From: Aotearoamyces nothofagi
Lineage: Eukaryota; Ascomycota; Leotiomycetes; Leotiales; Tympanidaceae
Length of the DNA: 64,000 nucleotides
Direction of reading: 5' to 3'
Assembly (NCBI GenBank): GCA_015345905.1
Contig: JADDTR010000033.1
Coordinates: forward strand, 162,338-226,337
Every line of letters begins with the position of its first letter. The first letter of the stretch is position 1. Of this stretch, positions 1 through 11,718 are shown in pieces. Both the position numbers and the translations under genes were made by a program. The notes beneath the pieces were generated by a model that searched no databases, was not told the DNA's origin, and saw only the letters and a list, made by a program, of their open reading frames with translations.

Positions 1-369
1 CATAGAACGGTTTCGGAGAAGTGCATGCTGCGAGGCTGGGATTGATGCAGGTAACGAAAGCGTGATGAAATGGGTGCGTAAGTTTGGGATGAGGGTTGGC
101 AAGAGCGCAAACCAGTGTGCTGAGAGAAGTGTCAGGAGGGAGCCTTTGGCAGGAATGCCCTGGAATCACGATTAGATGGAGGATGGAGGTGGTCGGGCTA
201 GTGGGGGAGGTGGAGGTACATTGTTCATGATAACATCGTAGGCGGATATGCGATCCGAAGCTACAAAGAGGAGAGTCTTGTCGTCCACTTCATATAAGTC
301 CCTCACCTTGCCTTCAGCAATCTTGGGGAGCCCGTCGAGGGTCAAATGTGTTAAGATGGGCGCCGGCAT
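1..369 (-). CDS. ADE1: SAICAR synthetase, 5' part (runs off window)
   Basis: Phosphoribosylaminoimidazole-succinocarboxamide synthase of de novo purine synthesis joins aspartate to CAIR using ATP in the cytosol. The start ATG is at 369. Exon 1 (369-220) encodes the N-terminal lobe with the family's [12 protein letters not shown] and [13 protein letters not shown] motifs. A 60 bp intron (219-160, donor GTACCT, acceptor CCAG) separates it from exon 2 (159-1), which continues [17 protein letters not shown] and stays open to the window edge. The family has the equivalent of MENGIPNKG at this point, which supports the splice. About 103 of roughly 300 residues are present. The rest lies outside the window, so this is not a truncated gene. 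Without the intron the frame runs into a proline-rich stop. Confidence 0.93.
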
Positions 370-2212
370 GGTCTAATTGAGATGTAGTTTAGTCGGGTGA
401 AGAGCTTATTATTTTTGACAGTGTGGCTTTGACGTTGTTCATGCGACGCAGAAATCTAAAACTCATTCATGCGTTAGAGGCGCTAAGCGTGTCTGAGGCT
501 AGCGAAAGGGAAGGCTCAAGGACATCGTCGCAACAGCTTTGCGCAACGTCGTCCAGATTCGCATGACGACGACGTATGCCTACGGGCTCAGTAATGCACT
601 ATACAGATACACTGTCCGTTCTGTCGGGGAACGCAGCGCCTTCGGATTGGATCGAGTCTACGATCTTGTTTCCTGCCAGGTTCGATCTAATTAGAAAACG
701 CTCTTGCCAGGGAGAGAACCGTGTCCTTAGGAGGTGCATTATATCCCTCGTACGGTCGTATCTCGCTGCTGCATGGCACGGCTCCCAGTAGCCGTCGACA
801 GAGCAGCAGAGCAGCAGAGCATTAAACGGCATTACCGTAGGTTATTACAGTAGCAGCAAGGATGTCCCGGCACCGTCCTTCGTCCCGTACTGCCTCCGTA
901 CTGGTACTCGATACGTGATGCCTCCTCGCCGTAGCCAAGGGCCTCTGGAGAAGCTGTGGACGCATGCAGATGGCTCTGTTACTCCGTACTCCGTAAGGGC
1001 AGTCCTTGTACAGAAACTTTGAACTGCCTGTAATCAATGTCATGTTTGCCCGTACATGCTACGTACGTGCTATGCGAGCTAGGATTCTGCGTCCGCATGC
1101 TCTAAGCTCTGTTCTATTCAGGGCATGTCTTCGTGGCATGGAGATCACGGTTCGTCTATCGCCGCTGGTTCGTGACGCTCGAGGACCCGTCAGAATCGGA
1201 CAGACCCAGTCCTCTCTGCTCTTTCTTCAGAAGCATCTCCGACCGCCTTTCCTGCGCAGGGCCGTCAACCTTCTTCTGGGCATCGCGTCATCTCCGCGCG
1301 TGTGGGGACCGTCCTATTGCAGGCCGGAAAGTTGCAAGCGTTCGTTTTTGCATGAAAAGCACATATAAGTCCCTTGTCCTATATTCCTCTCGCTTGCAAG
1401 GGCAGCAAAGGCCTGCCCCTCTCCATGTTTCAATACTGAGCCTGTCCAGCTTGACCGTTTTGGATCCTTCTATGCGCTTTCTATTGCATTTTCTAAACTT
1501 CCCGTCGCGATTGCTTCCATGAAAAGCCAATTTGAATGTGGCCGTTGACCCTGTCAGCCTGGCTCTTCAGTCCGCTTTTGTTATCATGTATCATGCGCTC
1601 ACCGCGCTCCGGGATCTACTTACATACCTTACATACCATAGCACGAATAGCGTTCTACTTCCGGCAAGAAATCCATGGCATTAACATGACTCAATTATGC
1701 TTTTCGGAGCTCGAACGGTGTCTCCATAGCCGTTGCGTCCAGCCCTGCCCAGGAACAGGATTTGTACGGCCCATGGCGGATCACTACTCTGCTTTAAATT
1801 CTGGTTGAACGGGCAATATTAAGGTACACGCCTGGCGCATTGTCGTCTGCGCTGCCCGGAAGCAGATTGTTCAGTCAATGCTCTTGATCGGACGATATAT
1901 ATCCGCCTTCCCTTCCTTTTGCTTGCCACTGTTAGGACCAAAACAATACTTTCGCAGCAGCAGCCCTTCAATGAAGCCAGCTTGAATAATCCCTCGTCTC
2001 AAATCTGACAACAGATGCACTCGGCTGTGTTTCCGATATATAAAACGGAGCTTATAGGACGAAACGCCACCTTGAACCACCCAAACAGTTACGACACACC
2101 TCTACAGATTCTAGAAGCATAACCCGGGTTAGTCTCTGCACCCTTTATACTTTCACTCGAAGCCTCGGCCTCGGCCACCATCTGGGGGCATAAATGCCCA
2201 CAAATCGCTACC
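370..2212. other. Intergenic spacer, ADE1 / Myb gene
   Basis: Divergent spacer of 1.84 kb that should hold the promoters of ADE1 (leftward) and of the Myb gene (rightward). Open frames here are short, overlap on both strands and resemble nothing I recognise. A short CAG-rich stretch lies near 796-820 and a (CTCGGC)-type repeat near 2164-2176. I see no RNA gene or mobile element. Confidence 0.5.
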
Positions 2213-3116
2213 GTGGCTGCACCGTATCGAGTAGGTCCGGACTACTTAGACTACTCTGCACAAGAAAATCCGGACGAGCAGATCCAGCAACAGCGCGTTT
2301 ACGAGTCGCATCATCATCAACAACTCCAACACGCTGGCGCTACAAGTCATGATCCTCTACATGAGCTGGGGGTCCACCATTCACAGCATCATCAACAGCA
2401 GGTCTTACTGGACTCGATGGCGCATATGGGAGGGCCCTCACAGTTTCGCGGTCCGCCGCATATGCAGTATGGTAGTGCGCCTATGCAGCAAGCGACAGGT
2501 ACGAAGAGATCAAGAACACATGAAGAACTCAACATGGATCTAACAGGACTACAAGATGAGGGGATGGAGGGGATGCCTCGACAAACCATGGGTGGGTACG
2601 GATCACTACCGCAGCAACATCACCATCATCACCATTTGCCCGATTCAGGTCGACCTTCAAAGATAGCAAGGCATGGTGAACCTGATTCCGGTATGATGTC
2701 GCAGGGTGCCCCAAGTGTAGTTGGACAACCAGGAATGCCGCCACCAGCGCTCAAGCCTCGAGGGCCCAAGCTCAAATTTACCCCAGAGGACGATCAGCTA
2801 CTTGTCGACCTGAAAGAAAATAAGTCCTTGACCTGGAAGCAAATCGCAGAGTTCTTTCCTGGCCGGTCATCTGGCACGTTGCAGGTTCGCTATTGTACGA
2901 AGCTAAAGGCAAAGACCACACAGTGGACTGATGATACGGTGAGTGCACTCAAATTATACCGGACGCCGGCTCTACTGACATGCTTGTGTGCTCCAGATGC
3001 AAAAGCTACGAACGGCGCTTCAAGACTACGAGCAGGAAAAATGGCGCATTATTGCCAACAAAGTCGGTACTGGCTTCACCCCAGCGGCCTGTCGAGAAAA
3101 GGCGCGGGAATTATAG
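2213..3116 (+). CDS. Myb/SANT-domain protein with Gln/His-rich N-terminus
   Basis: Probable nuclear DNA-binding or chromatin protein. Exon 1 (2213-2938) encodes a His/Gln-rich disordered N-terminal part and a Myb/SANT repeat around residues 186-232 (FTPEDDQLLVDLKE, LTWKQIAEFFPGR, VRYCTKLK). A 58 bp intron (2939-2996, donor GTGAGT, acceptor CCAG) leads to exon 2 (2997-3116), which completes a second Myb-like repeat (EQEKWRIIANKVGTGFTPAACREKARE) and ends at TAG 3114-3116. Reading through the intron would destroy the second repeat. The 5' end is unresolved. Position 2213 is a GTG, the frame is open back to a TAA at 2120, and there is no in-frame ATG before 2417, which is residue 69. The real start is probably in an unseen upstream exon, or else at 2417. 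The target genes are unknown. Confidence 0.75.
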
Positions 3117-6100
3117 CATTCAGCGTCTCCAGCAGAAGGGCAATCTTCTGATCTTGGGGACACAGAGTACTAGTCCATATGGACCATTTCTAGCCGAGAT
3201 TCTGTACGTTGAAATCATCGGTGGTGACAAGTTGGCACACGCTCGCCTGTGCCAGAGTTGGATTTTCCTATGTAAGGAATGTGGATAATGTTAAAAGAAC
3301 AATGGGGTGGACTTGGATGGACGGACAACAGGGGATGGTTTGGAGAATTTAGGGCGGGCAAGAAAATGGACGGCGCGCTGGAAGGTTCTGGTTATGGTCT
3401 ACACATTCGACATGGTGGTGGGAGTCGGGAGATTGGGAGACTGGGACCGCACACGCATTTCATTCTCGCTGGATCTTTATAGATATACCCATTTCCTTTG
3501 TTTCGTTTCTTGATTCACGTGAGCAGGCTTCATTTCTCTACAGTGCACTGTTCCGAGACGTTTATATAGATAATATCTTATTCTTTGCTAAGCATTGGTT
3601 TAGCTTGTTGATTAAAAATGTGCGAATATCTACATCCTAGTTCATTGGAATCCCTACTTGAGGAATCCCCTACTTGAGAGTTAACGCCTACAAAAGGGGC
3701 GCAGCGGCTGCCCACTGCAACACAAAGCAGAAGGGGGAAACTACAGCAGCCACAGTGCCGTCAATATGTACACTCCAGTGTTACACCGTCTCGCGCCACA
3801 GCTTTATGTGTATGCATGGGGACTGTTCTGCCATGTGCCCCGCCCTCAGCAGCAATGCACAGTAAGCATGGCAGATGATTTGAGTCTCGGCCATCGGCAG
3901 GGCAGGCACAGTACTGCAGAAGGCATCTGTACGGGCCCGCAAATATCTGGTCGGTCGGCAGTGGGATGCAGGTCGACGTGGCTTCTGGCACGGTAGACGC
4001 ATGTTTCAAGTGCGTTTAGAGGCAGGGATAGAGTTGGGTAGGTGCGGGATGCGCTGGCACAGGCGCAACGGCAGGCGAGGGTCTAGAGCATGGAGAAGAT
4101 TGGGTCGAAGGTGTTTGTTTTTGGGTTTGCATGGAAAGTGAGTCATGTGAGGGCTGCTGCACGGGATGGGATTGTGAGTGATAGTGGCTGGAATCCCGCC
4201 GGCGTTGTGCTTTGCTTTCAAAGGCCTCGTTTCCTCTTCACTGCCTGTTCAGGAGCTGGCTGGGAATATCCATATATCAGGTTGCTCTAGCAGCCTGCGT
4301 GTGCCAATAGTGCGCTTTATAGTAACCCCGAGCCGTGCGAGCTAAGGCTGACGAAGAGGTGCAACCTCGCGTGCTCCGAGCTCTGTTCTATTGTTTCCAA
4401 CCTTACCATCTACCATCGTTACTTTAGGTTGGCCAACACCCGTGCTCGAGGCCTCCTTCGCTGTACCTCTTGCAGCATCCGTGAAAGTATGTGCAGTCAT
4501 CAAGACGACGACCTCAAGTGACCTTCATGGGAACTCGGAGCCAACAAAACTCCGACTAGGTCGTCCGTCCTTGATATCAGTTACTGGCGGCGATCCAACT
4601 TGCTGTGAGATGGCCTGGGAGTCCTCACAGCGTGAGGCTCGGTCTAAGCCTTAAGTTTATGAGCGGGTATGCCGGAACCTCGGGCGATGGTTCCTAGCGA
4701 TGCAACGGTTATGTGCTACGTCGGGCAGATGCAATTAGCCGCATAACCTCTGCCTACCATATTTACCGTACATAAGCGTGGGGCGGCTACAGACGCACTT
4801 GATTGATGAGGCTGTAGTCCGAGACGACCTCAAAGAAGCAAGAGCCACTCTCGGGCATACCTTGTGCTGTCTTGTGCTTCAATTCCAGATGCTTATGGCC
4901 TGTGATTAGGCTAGACTCTTTCACTGCGACAAGGCTACTGCTCCTAGCTGTCTGAAGAGGGTTACCGCCATAAGCCGAAGTACAACTGGCACGTCTCATT
5001 GCAATAGAATGCGATGAGACGCAAGAAGATTAGTAGTGACCAAGGCCTACCTCTCACCCAAATTACAGCGAGACGCCAGGAGAGACTACTTCGGGCTCGA
5101 AGACTCGTAAACCAGCACTTCCTTCCTCTCCGAGAAAGTTTAAAGAGTTGTCCAGGAAAACAATCACGGCAACTTGCTCCCTGTACTCCGCTCATACTCC
5201 GCCGGCTTATTGTGTGGAGTAACTTTAGCTTGTTTACACACAGCCCAAACCAGGGAATGGTCAAGGTCGCGCTTAACAAACGCGTAAAATGGTCCGAAGG
5301 TTGCTCGGCAAGCATGTCCAACAACGTCTTCATTAGGTTAAAACTCGGAGCATATCAGGATCTATTGAATATTTGTCTCGGCGCTATCTCCGAGAGATTT
5401 GAAAGGTTTGTAATGTAGGGTTACCCTTACAAATAAAAATAGAACCGTCAAATAGCCGATAAGCCTTTTTTATACGAGCTTTTGAACATCAATTGGCAAT
5501 ATATCGACTATAAACATCAGCATTCCCAGATACTATATAAGATCTTCGATTGTTACTATAGCACGGAGCAAAATCCAATCTAAAATAAGTCTCTCTATTA
5601 CCAATGCAAGACGGGGCTCTCCCAGCAAGCTTTTTTGCCTGATGCTACCCATCCATTGCCTTGGAATTCATGCTTGGAACCGAAGTATGATATCACTACG
5701 CATAAGACTATTTCGCCACAGTGGCTGGGTTCTCGCAAATGTCGGTTGGAGAACTTCAATAAAAATCCATACGGGGAACCGAGCAAGGCACAAGGGGTGC
5801 CATGCGGTATCGCGGTGCTCCACGAGACGAAGATGGCGAGCTTCTCGGCTAGGTATGTTGGTTAAGCAGTGGCTAGAACAGGGGGCGGTACTATCTTCCT
5901 AATATTGTGCACAGCGAATGCTAGGTAATTGTTTTCATAGGTAAAAGGCAAGTAGATCTATCTGTAGGGCACGTATCGATATGTCCATGCTTAGTGACAA
6001 GTTTCTCCAATATCCTGTTCATTTCCCAATGTCTAGTTACTGTTGATCACGTGCTATAGTATTCAGGACAGCCGGCAAGAAGCCTTGAACAGTTAATCCA

Positions 6101-6154
6101 ACAGTCCGATACTATACTCAAATATCAGTGGGAGCTAAGGGAGCTCTTTCCTTA
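3117..6154. other. Intergenic spacer, Myb gene / ArAE transporter
   Basis: Convergent gap of 3.0 kb. The first 400 bp are probably the 3' UTR of the Myb gene. Overlapping frames at 4962-5333 (minus) and 5014-5418 (plus) lie on opposite strands of the same DNA and show no motif I know. Base composition is mixed, becoming AT-richer near 5400-5600. I find no gene that I can support. Confidence 0.5.
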
Positions 6155-9100
6155 CTATTTTCCTTGCCCCAAATATTCGGTATCGGTGCTTTCCATACTT
6201 GCCCTGTTGATTACTTTGAATGAAAAATCGGATTCTCCAACAAGATCCTTTACGCTCTCTACCAACTGATATAAGTCGTCAGAGACAAGGCTTGCCGCGA
6301 CCTGCGTGACTGCATATGCCGAGTATGCAGGCTCCTGCACGTGACGGCCGTCAAGAATATCTTTATCAAGTTTCTCAAGACACTGCGATAACTGATAGGG
6401 TTTGGGCAGTTGCATGAATGGCGGTAGCGGAGTACCCTGTGTGACGGAGGCGGAGAGAAGACATAAGACAGAGGTGATAGAGTGAGTTGTGGGACCTCTG
6501 TTTTTGAGGAGCTTGGCGAGATCCGATAGCCAAGCCTCCTCCGTCGTGTCTTTAGAATTCAAAGAGTCTTCACTCCAAGTCCTAGTGGCATATGAGATGA
6601 GTACGAGGTAGTGCAGGATACTAGATCTGATGTCAATACGAGCTGATGTGTAGAGGGCGATAAGGTAGTTACATACTTCTCGATTCGAAATATAATAGCG
6701 TTATAAGTCTCCTTTGGAAATTTTCCACCGATATTTAGCTCCCATTTCTGCCATTCGCTATGTTGTTTCAGCGAGGGTAAGAGGAGCATAAGCTTTCCAA
6801 ATATCTTGCGCCTTATTTTCTCGAGCTGTCTGCCTGGGCTATTTTTATCGGACATGTCACCTTCAGTTTGATCGAGTCTAGATCCGACTGTTGAGTGAAC
6901 AATGCTGTAATAATTTGCGAGGAGGTGAATACTCGCTCCGAGATCTTTTCGTAGCCAGCGACGGTCCGTCAGAGGGTATGGAAAGCTGTTGTTGGTGTTA
7001 ATGAAAAACAGGTACAGCAACACAGATCGGCTTACATCGTCCAGAAGAATGCAACGAAAGATCCACCTGCAACACAGGCGAGACGATAAGGTGCAAGCTC
7101 ATATATTCTACGATCGTGTTAGTGTTTGAAATATATTTGGAACTTGTGTCACTTACGGATAATATGGACTGCCATTCGCTATAGAAGCTGCAGTTCCAAT
7201 CTTTACTACCTGTAACTCATACCCAACAATAAGAACTTGAGTCACGATACAGATAATCCAGATAACAATGAACCTTGAAAACTTCAAAAGTAAGTACATC
7301 TCGATGAATATGAAAAGCCATAGCATTACTATGACTCCGGGTGTCTTGGAATCAACGATATACCATATAACAATGGACGTAACCATTGAAAAGGCTGTGC
7401 CAGCGATACGGCAGAAAAATCCGAATATGGACTGTCCACTTGTAACTGTCATACCAATTGCAATGATGATCATAGCCCAAAAAAGACGTTGTTCAATAAA
7501 GAAGGCCTGAGATTCCTTGAGAAAGGCAATAATGCCTACAGTCATTGTCGCACCTGCACAAGTTAGTCAGAAATATTCTAGTTTCTTTGGCATGGATTCC
7601 TCACAAGCAGCACGTAACCCAAAGCTAGACTCTGAAGAACCTAAAAACCTAGGTATCGTTCGGGCACCATTACCAAATCTTTCCCAACCGGATGTTGCTG
7701 GCAAATGCTCCGGATCTCTCTTGCCATTGAAGCCTGATCCCATGTAGACAGTATTAACCCCCGATTCCATGGAGTCCGGCGTATCGGTATCAAGCGTGGC
7801 ATCTTCTGCGCCAATGCCTTTTATCCATTTCCAAAGTCTTCGTTTTCCTGGTAGGATGAGCTTTTTCTTCTTTATTGTACCATCTTCCACTTTGCTTTCT
7901 GCGAAGCGAATAAATTTCAAGGTCGCAGTACCCATGGCATAGAGCTGTAACTCGGAATTAGCATTTCCTGCCGACAGCATACCCATCCCAAAGCAAATGG
8001 TAAATGGCACAGATAACGGAGGATATTCCATACCAAATGTTCCATGTATAATATTAAATAAAGCTGTTGCTGGTCCCGACGGTACTGTGATTCATCTTGT
8101 GGAATGTGTAGAATATCTATTGATCCACCCTCATCGTGCTGCTCTTCGTTCAACCCTTTCTGACGGGCCCAAGCTTTCAATGTATTACCTCTGCTGGCAT
8201 AGAAGCCGTGCAGCTTCTTCTCTAACACCGCTGCGAATCCCACTTCACCTAGCCCAATAACGTTACCCTTAGCTTCAACGTCAACTTCCTCTTGGCCATC
8301 AGAACCAGACGTCGAGGTACTTTTGTTCTTCGTTTTTGGAAGAAGCTCTAAAAGTATACCAGCATGCTCCAGGCCCTGGTCCATTGCCTCTGACATAATG
8401 GCAAAAGGTTCGTGGAGCTGCTTCATGACTTCGTTCCACATGCGTTTCTCTTCGAGTTTCTTTTCCATTTGATCATTTAAATTGTCACTTTCTGAAGCCT
8501 CAGCCTCATCAAAATGAGGCTTTCCAGCCACTTCAGTCCATCCTCTTCGTTCAGCTATTCGTTCGAAGACATCGGTGATAGTGCTCATGCCGATTAATGG
8601 TATCAGCATTTCCCGGAACATTGTAAGGATCTGGTCAAGGTTTTTCTGTCCGAGAGTTCCATAGGCAATTTCTCGCTTTGCGAAGGTCAAGTCACCGTGC
8701 AGCTTGCCGTGCAAGGCTGTCAGGTCTACAACAGAACCTTTCAGAGCCTTTGACTCTGATGAGGTCTTGGGCCCCACCTTAACAGTCTTGTCCTTTTTAA
8801 CGGTCTTCTTTGAGTTTTCGGTATCTTCTGTTGGCAAAGGACTCGTGTAGCCAAACATATCAATCTCCTCCAACGATTGGAGGTATGCAGATTGAGCCTT
8901 GATTCCACCTCGGAGAGCACCGATATATCCTGTCATTTCTTTGAAGACCACTTTTCGACAAGTAACAGGAATGATTAACAAACACACTCCAGTGGAGATT
9001 GCGAATGCTGATAAAAACGCAACAAGTAAGTCTTTAATCAAGGCTTTTCCTTGCTCGATTGTTTGGACTGTTGATAGATTAGCAAATGAATCCAAGTAGG

Positions 9101-9703
9101 TCAGATTTGAACAGTACATAATGGTCCATATGTGAAAGCAACATTAACAAAAATCGAGCACATGATAACAGGAAATTGCAAAGCTGGTATTTTAGCCCGT
9201 AAAGCGTTGAAGAAGTAAATGCTCGTAAACAGCCATACCCCGCATACAGCTGACTGGGAAGAATTATAGGATTCCACTATCCCAGTTGCAGTCGTATGTT
9301 TCCGAGCCTCTATCCCTGACCAGATTCCAAGAAGGCAGATTGCGCTGCTAATGCAGATACCGATCAAATTCATGAACAGGAGCTGCAAATATTTGGCTCG
9401 TGGCATAATACAGAGGGATATTACGGAGATAATAGCAACCAGGTAGCCCAGGTTTCCAAAGTAATTTGCGACAGAATCTGCTTGATAGATTGCAATACCG
9501 ATGAGAGGGGGTAGGCTGCCCTTGAACATCATCACCAACGTGACGACATCCAGATCCAGCTTCTTCCATGCAACCTTCAGCTTCGATTCTCTCGGTTTCT
9601 CATCCTGCTTTTCACTTTTCATGGTCTCTCGTTCGTCAGTCTTTTTCTGGGCAAACGTGCTGTGCTCCTGCTGCTGGCACCTTTCGATGGTATCATCCGA
9701 CAT
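6155..9703 (-). CDS. ArAE-family membrane transporter with DUF2421 (putative ER transporter, 6TM)
   Basis: Large fungal membrane protein of the aromatic-acid-exporter/FUSC-like superfamily (ArAE_2_N followed by DUF2421, the group related to Brefeldin A sensitivity proteins). The substrate is unknown. I place seven exons at 9703-9118, 9067-8034, 7944-7605, 7553-7157, 7107-7036, 6985-6677 and 6626-6155. All introns are 49-89 bp with GT..AG ends, and the phases sum to an intact 1069-residue frame. The first exon encodes a basic cytosolic N-terminus and about six hydrophobic segments. A charged cytosolic stretch follows, then a second hydrophobic block (TVGIIAFLKES, QRLFWAMIIIAIGMT, WYIVDSKTPGVIVMLWLFIF, TQVLIVGYELQV), then the family motif FPYPLTDRRWLRKDLGAS and the soluble C-terminal DUF2421 part. 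It is divergent from the flippase gene at 11719. Confidence 0.9.
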
Positions 9704-11718
9704 TTTGATGAGCCCGCCTGGCCACGTGAAGTTAACAGGGACTCTAATTATTGCAGAAGAATTTCGGTTTTGATTTAGGTTCCTAGACGAACATTATCAA
9801 CTACATGAAGCAACGAGAAAGTAAGAGATTGACGTGGTTTAAGTTCAAGTGCAGCTGGCAACATGGCACTCAATGGGTGCGCTAGTATGGATCTGAATGT
9901 AGGTGAACGAGGTAAACCCCCAATGGCTTACCTGCATTCCTCCCTAGAGTCAATCCCGCAAATAACTATTTAGCGTCTAAGTCGCTAATTTAAACAAGGA
10001 GATCACTAAATGTTTTTGTTTACGAGTTTGGGGAATTACAATATTTCTAGGCAGTCCTGTCGCTAAGCTCCAGGGTATTAATCACTACCTCCCGTGCCTG
10101 CCTCGTCTACAGCGCTCTTTGGCGATGCCGGCGAGGAACTTCAAAGCAGCAACGAGACGCTAATAATTATCCAGGGGACCGTAGTGTTAATCAGCCACGT
10201 GGATAAAGGTATGTAGGTGCTGTAGGTACCTACGCACTTGCCATCTAGAGATCTGTAGATGTTGCAGGCAGCACCCTAGGTCGGTCCAGCCCTCTGCACT
10301 CTCTTAATCTCCTTCCTGAATAATACTTTTGTTTGAATCTTAGTATTTTACAGAAGATACCGTTCAAGGCCTGGTTGCTTGCCATGCGTTTGAGTTCGCG
10401 AATAGCCTCGGACTGGGCACATTCCCACAGCACAAACCAAGGTGGGTGAATTCAAATCAACTCCTACTAACCGTGTACAGAAACTAACTACCATCGGCAG
10501 TGAAGCACAACCCTTGGAAAAAAGACCCTGATATCACAGCGAGAATGATCTTCGATCTTAGCGGGGGGTTGCCGAATGCACTCGTTGTCAAGTACATATC
10601 GGAATGGGCTCAGTATGCTGCAATATGCCCTGGAGGACCCTCCTGCAGAGCTTTTGCGTGAAATACAAGACGATGTAGCCGGAATCAAGTTCTCGCAAAG
10701 TATTGATGAGAACCTGTATATTAAAATGGCACCAAAACCATCTGTCGAGATGATAGGGACAACTTTTAATGCATGTAAACCCTCTAAGGAGTTGGGCCAC
10801 AGTGGATGAGGATCCTCTCGCTTGCAGCAATCAGGATCGGCGTCGAGATAGCGCTACCAAGTAACGTTCATTATGATTGTTCCAAGAGCGGTGGCAAGGA
10901 GATCGCATGGTACAATGGATCAGAAGGAGAGGAGACGCTCTCCGAGAGGTAGATATAGGCCTTGATTGCCGAACTTAGCACTCAGGCAAGCTTGGTAGAC
11001 GCGCTGGGTGTGAAGAACATCTGGATGCCTTACCTTGTCAGGCACACATCGCTGTCAGAAGGAGCCGCGTTGCAAGGATGCTTGGCGGGAAGGCGCAGTA
11101 GTCCAAAGCGTCAGTGCTATACGCGTTGCAGGGCAGACAGCGTGGGCGGGCGGGTCACAGAATCTTCTAAAAACGGGTGATGGTGGTAATCTTGAATGCT
11201 ACCCCCCTGTCCGCCTTACGCAGCAATTCCTCGACCCCTCTACTCGAGCATTCGACAAACCAAAATCTTGTTGTTGCTTTCTCTTCCAAGGGGAATCACA
11301 TCTTGAGCTTGTCTCGTGAAGATACCCGTCCTATTATACCCGTCCCGACAATCGCTCCAAGGTTTTGAAAGCCCAGGCTTCTTAAGATCTACTCGCAGTA
11401 GTTCGACGTCTAGAGCGCTAGCACGCCTGGAAAGCCTTTCATTCCACTACCTATCGAGAGCGCATAATCAAAATCCGTCATCTAATCCTACCAGTTACAC
11501 CTTATAACTTTATGAGGTCGTCGATTGACTCGTCTGGTTTTTATTCTTACTGTAGCGCCGCAATCAAGATCTGTTATACATGTCATGAGGTGGCCTGTCA
11601 TTCACTCCCTGTTATCTGATCGCGCGGGGGTGGCAGATGGCAGATAATTACGGCCACGAAGAACCATCTAACATAGCAGCCCGCTACAGCGTACACGGCC
11701 CTCGAGGGCGACGAAGCC
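9704..11718. other. Divergent spacer, transporter / flippase
   Basis: Promoter-containing spacer of 2.0 kb. Between about 10500 and 11300 several short plus-strand stretches look protein-like but lie in different frames separated by stops, for example a stretch ending GGLPNALVVKYISEWAQYAA near 10610 and another reading RIGVEIALPSNVHYD near 10830-10880. This could be a decayed gene. I cannot name its family and do not annotate a CDS. Confidence 0.35.

Noticed and set aside
4962-5418. Opposing frames of 123 and 134 residues
   Set aside because: They occupy the same DNA on opposite strands with no recognisable motif or splice extension, so I could not support either.
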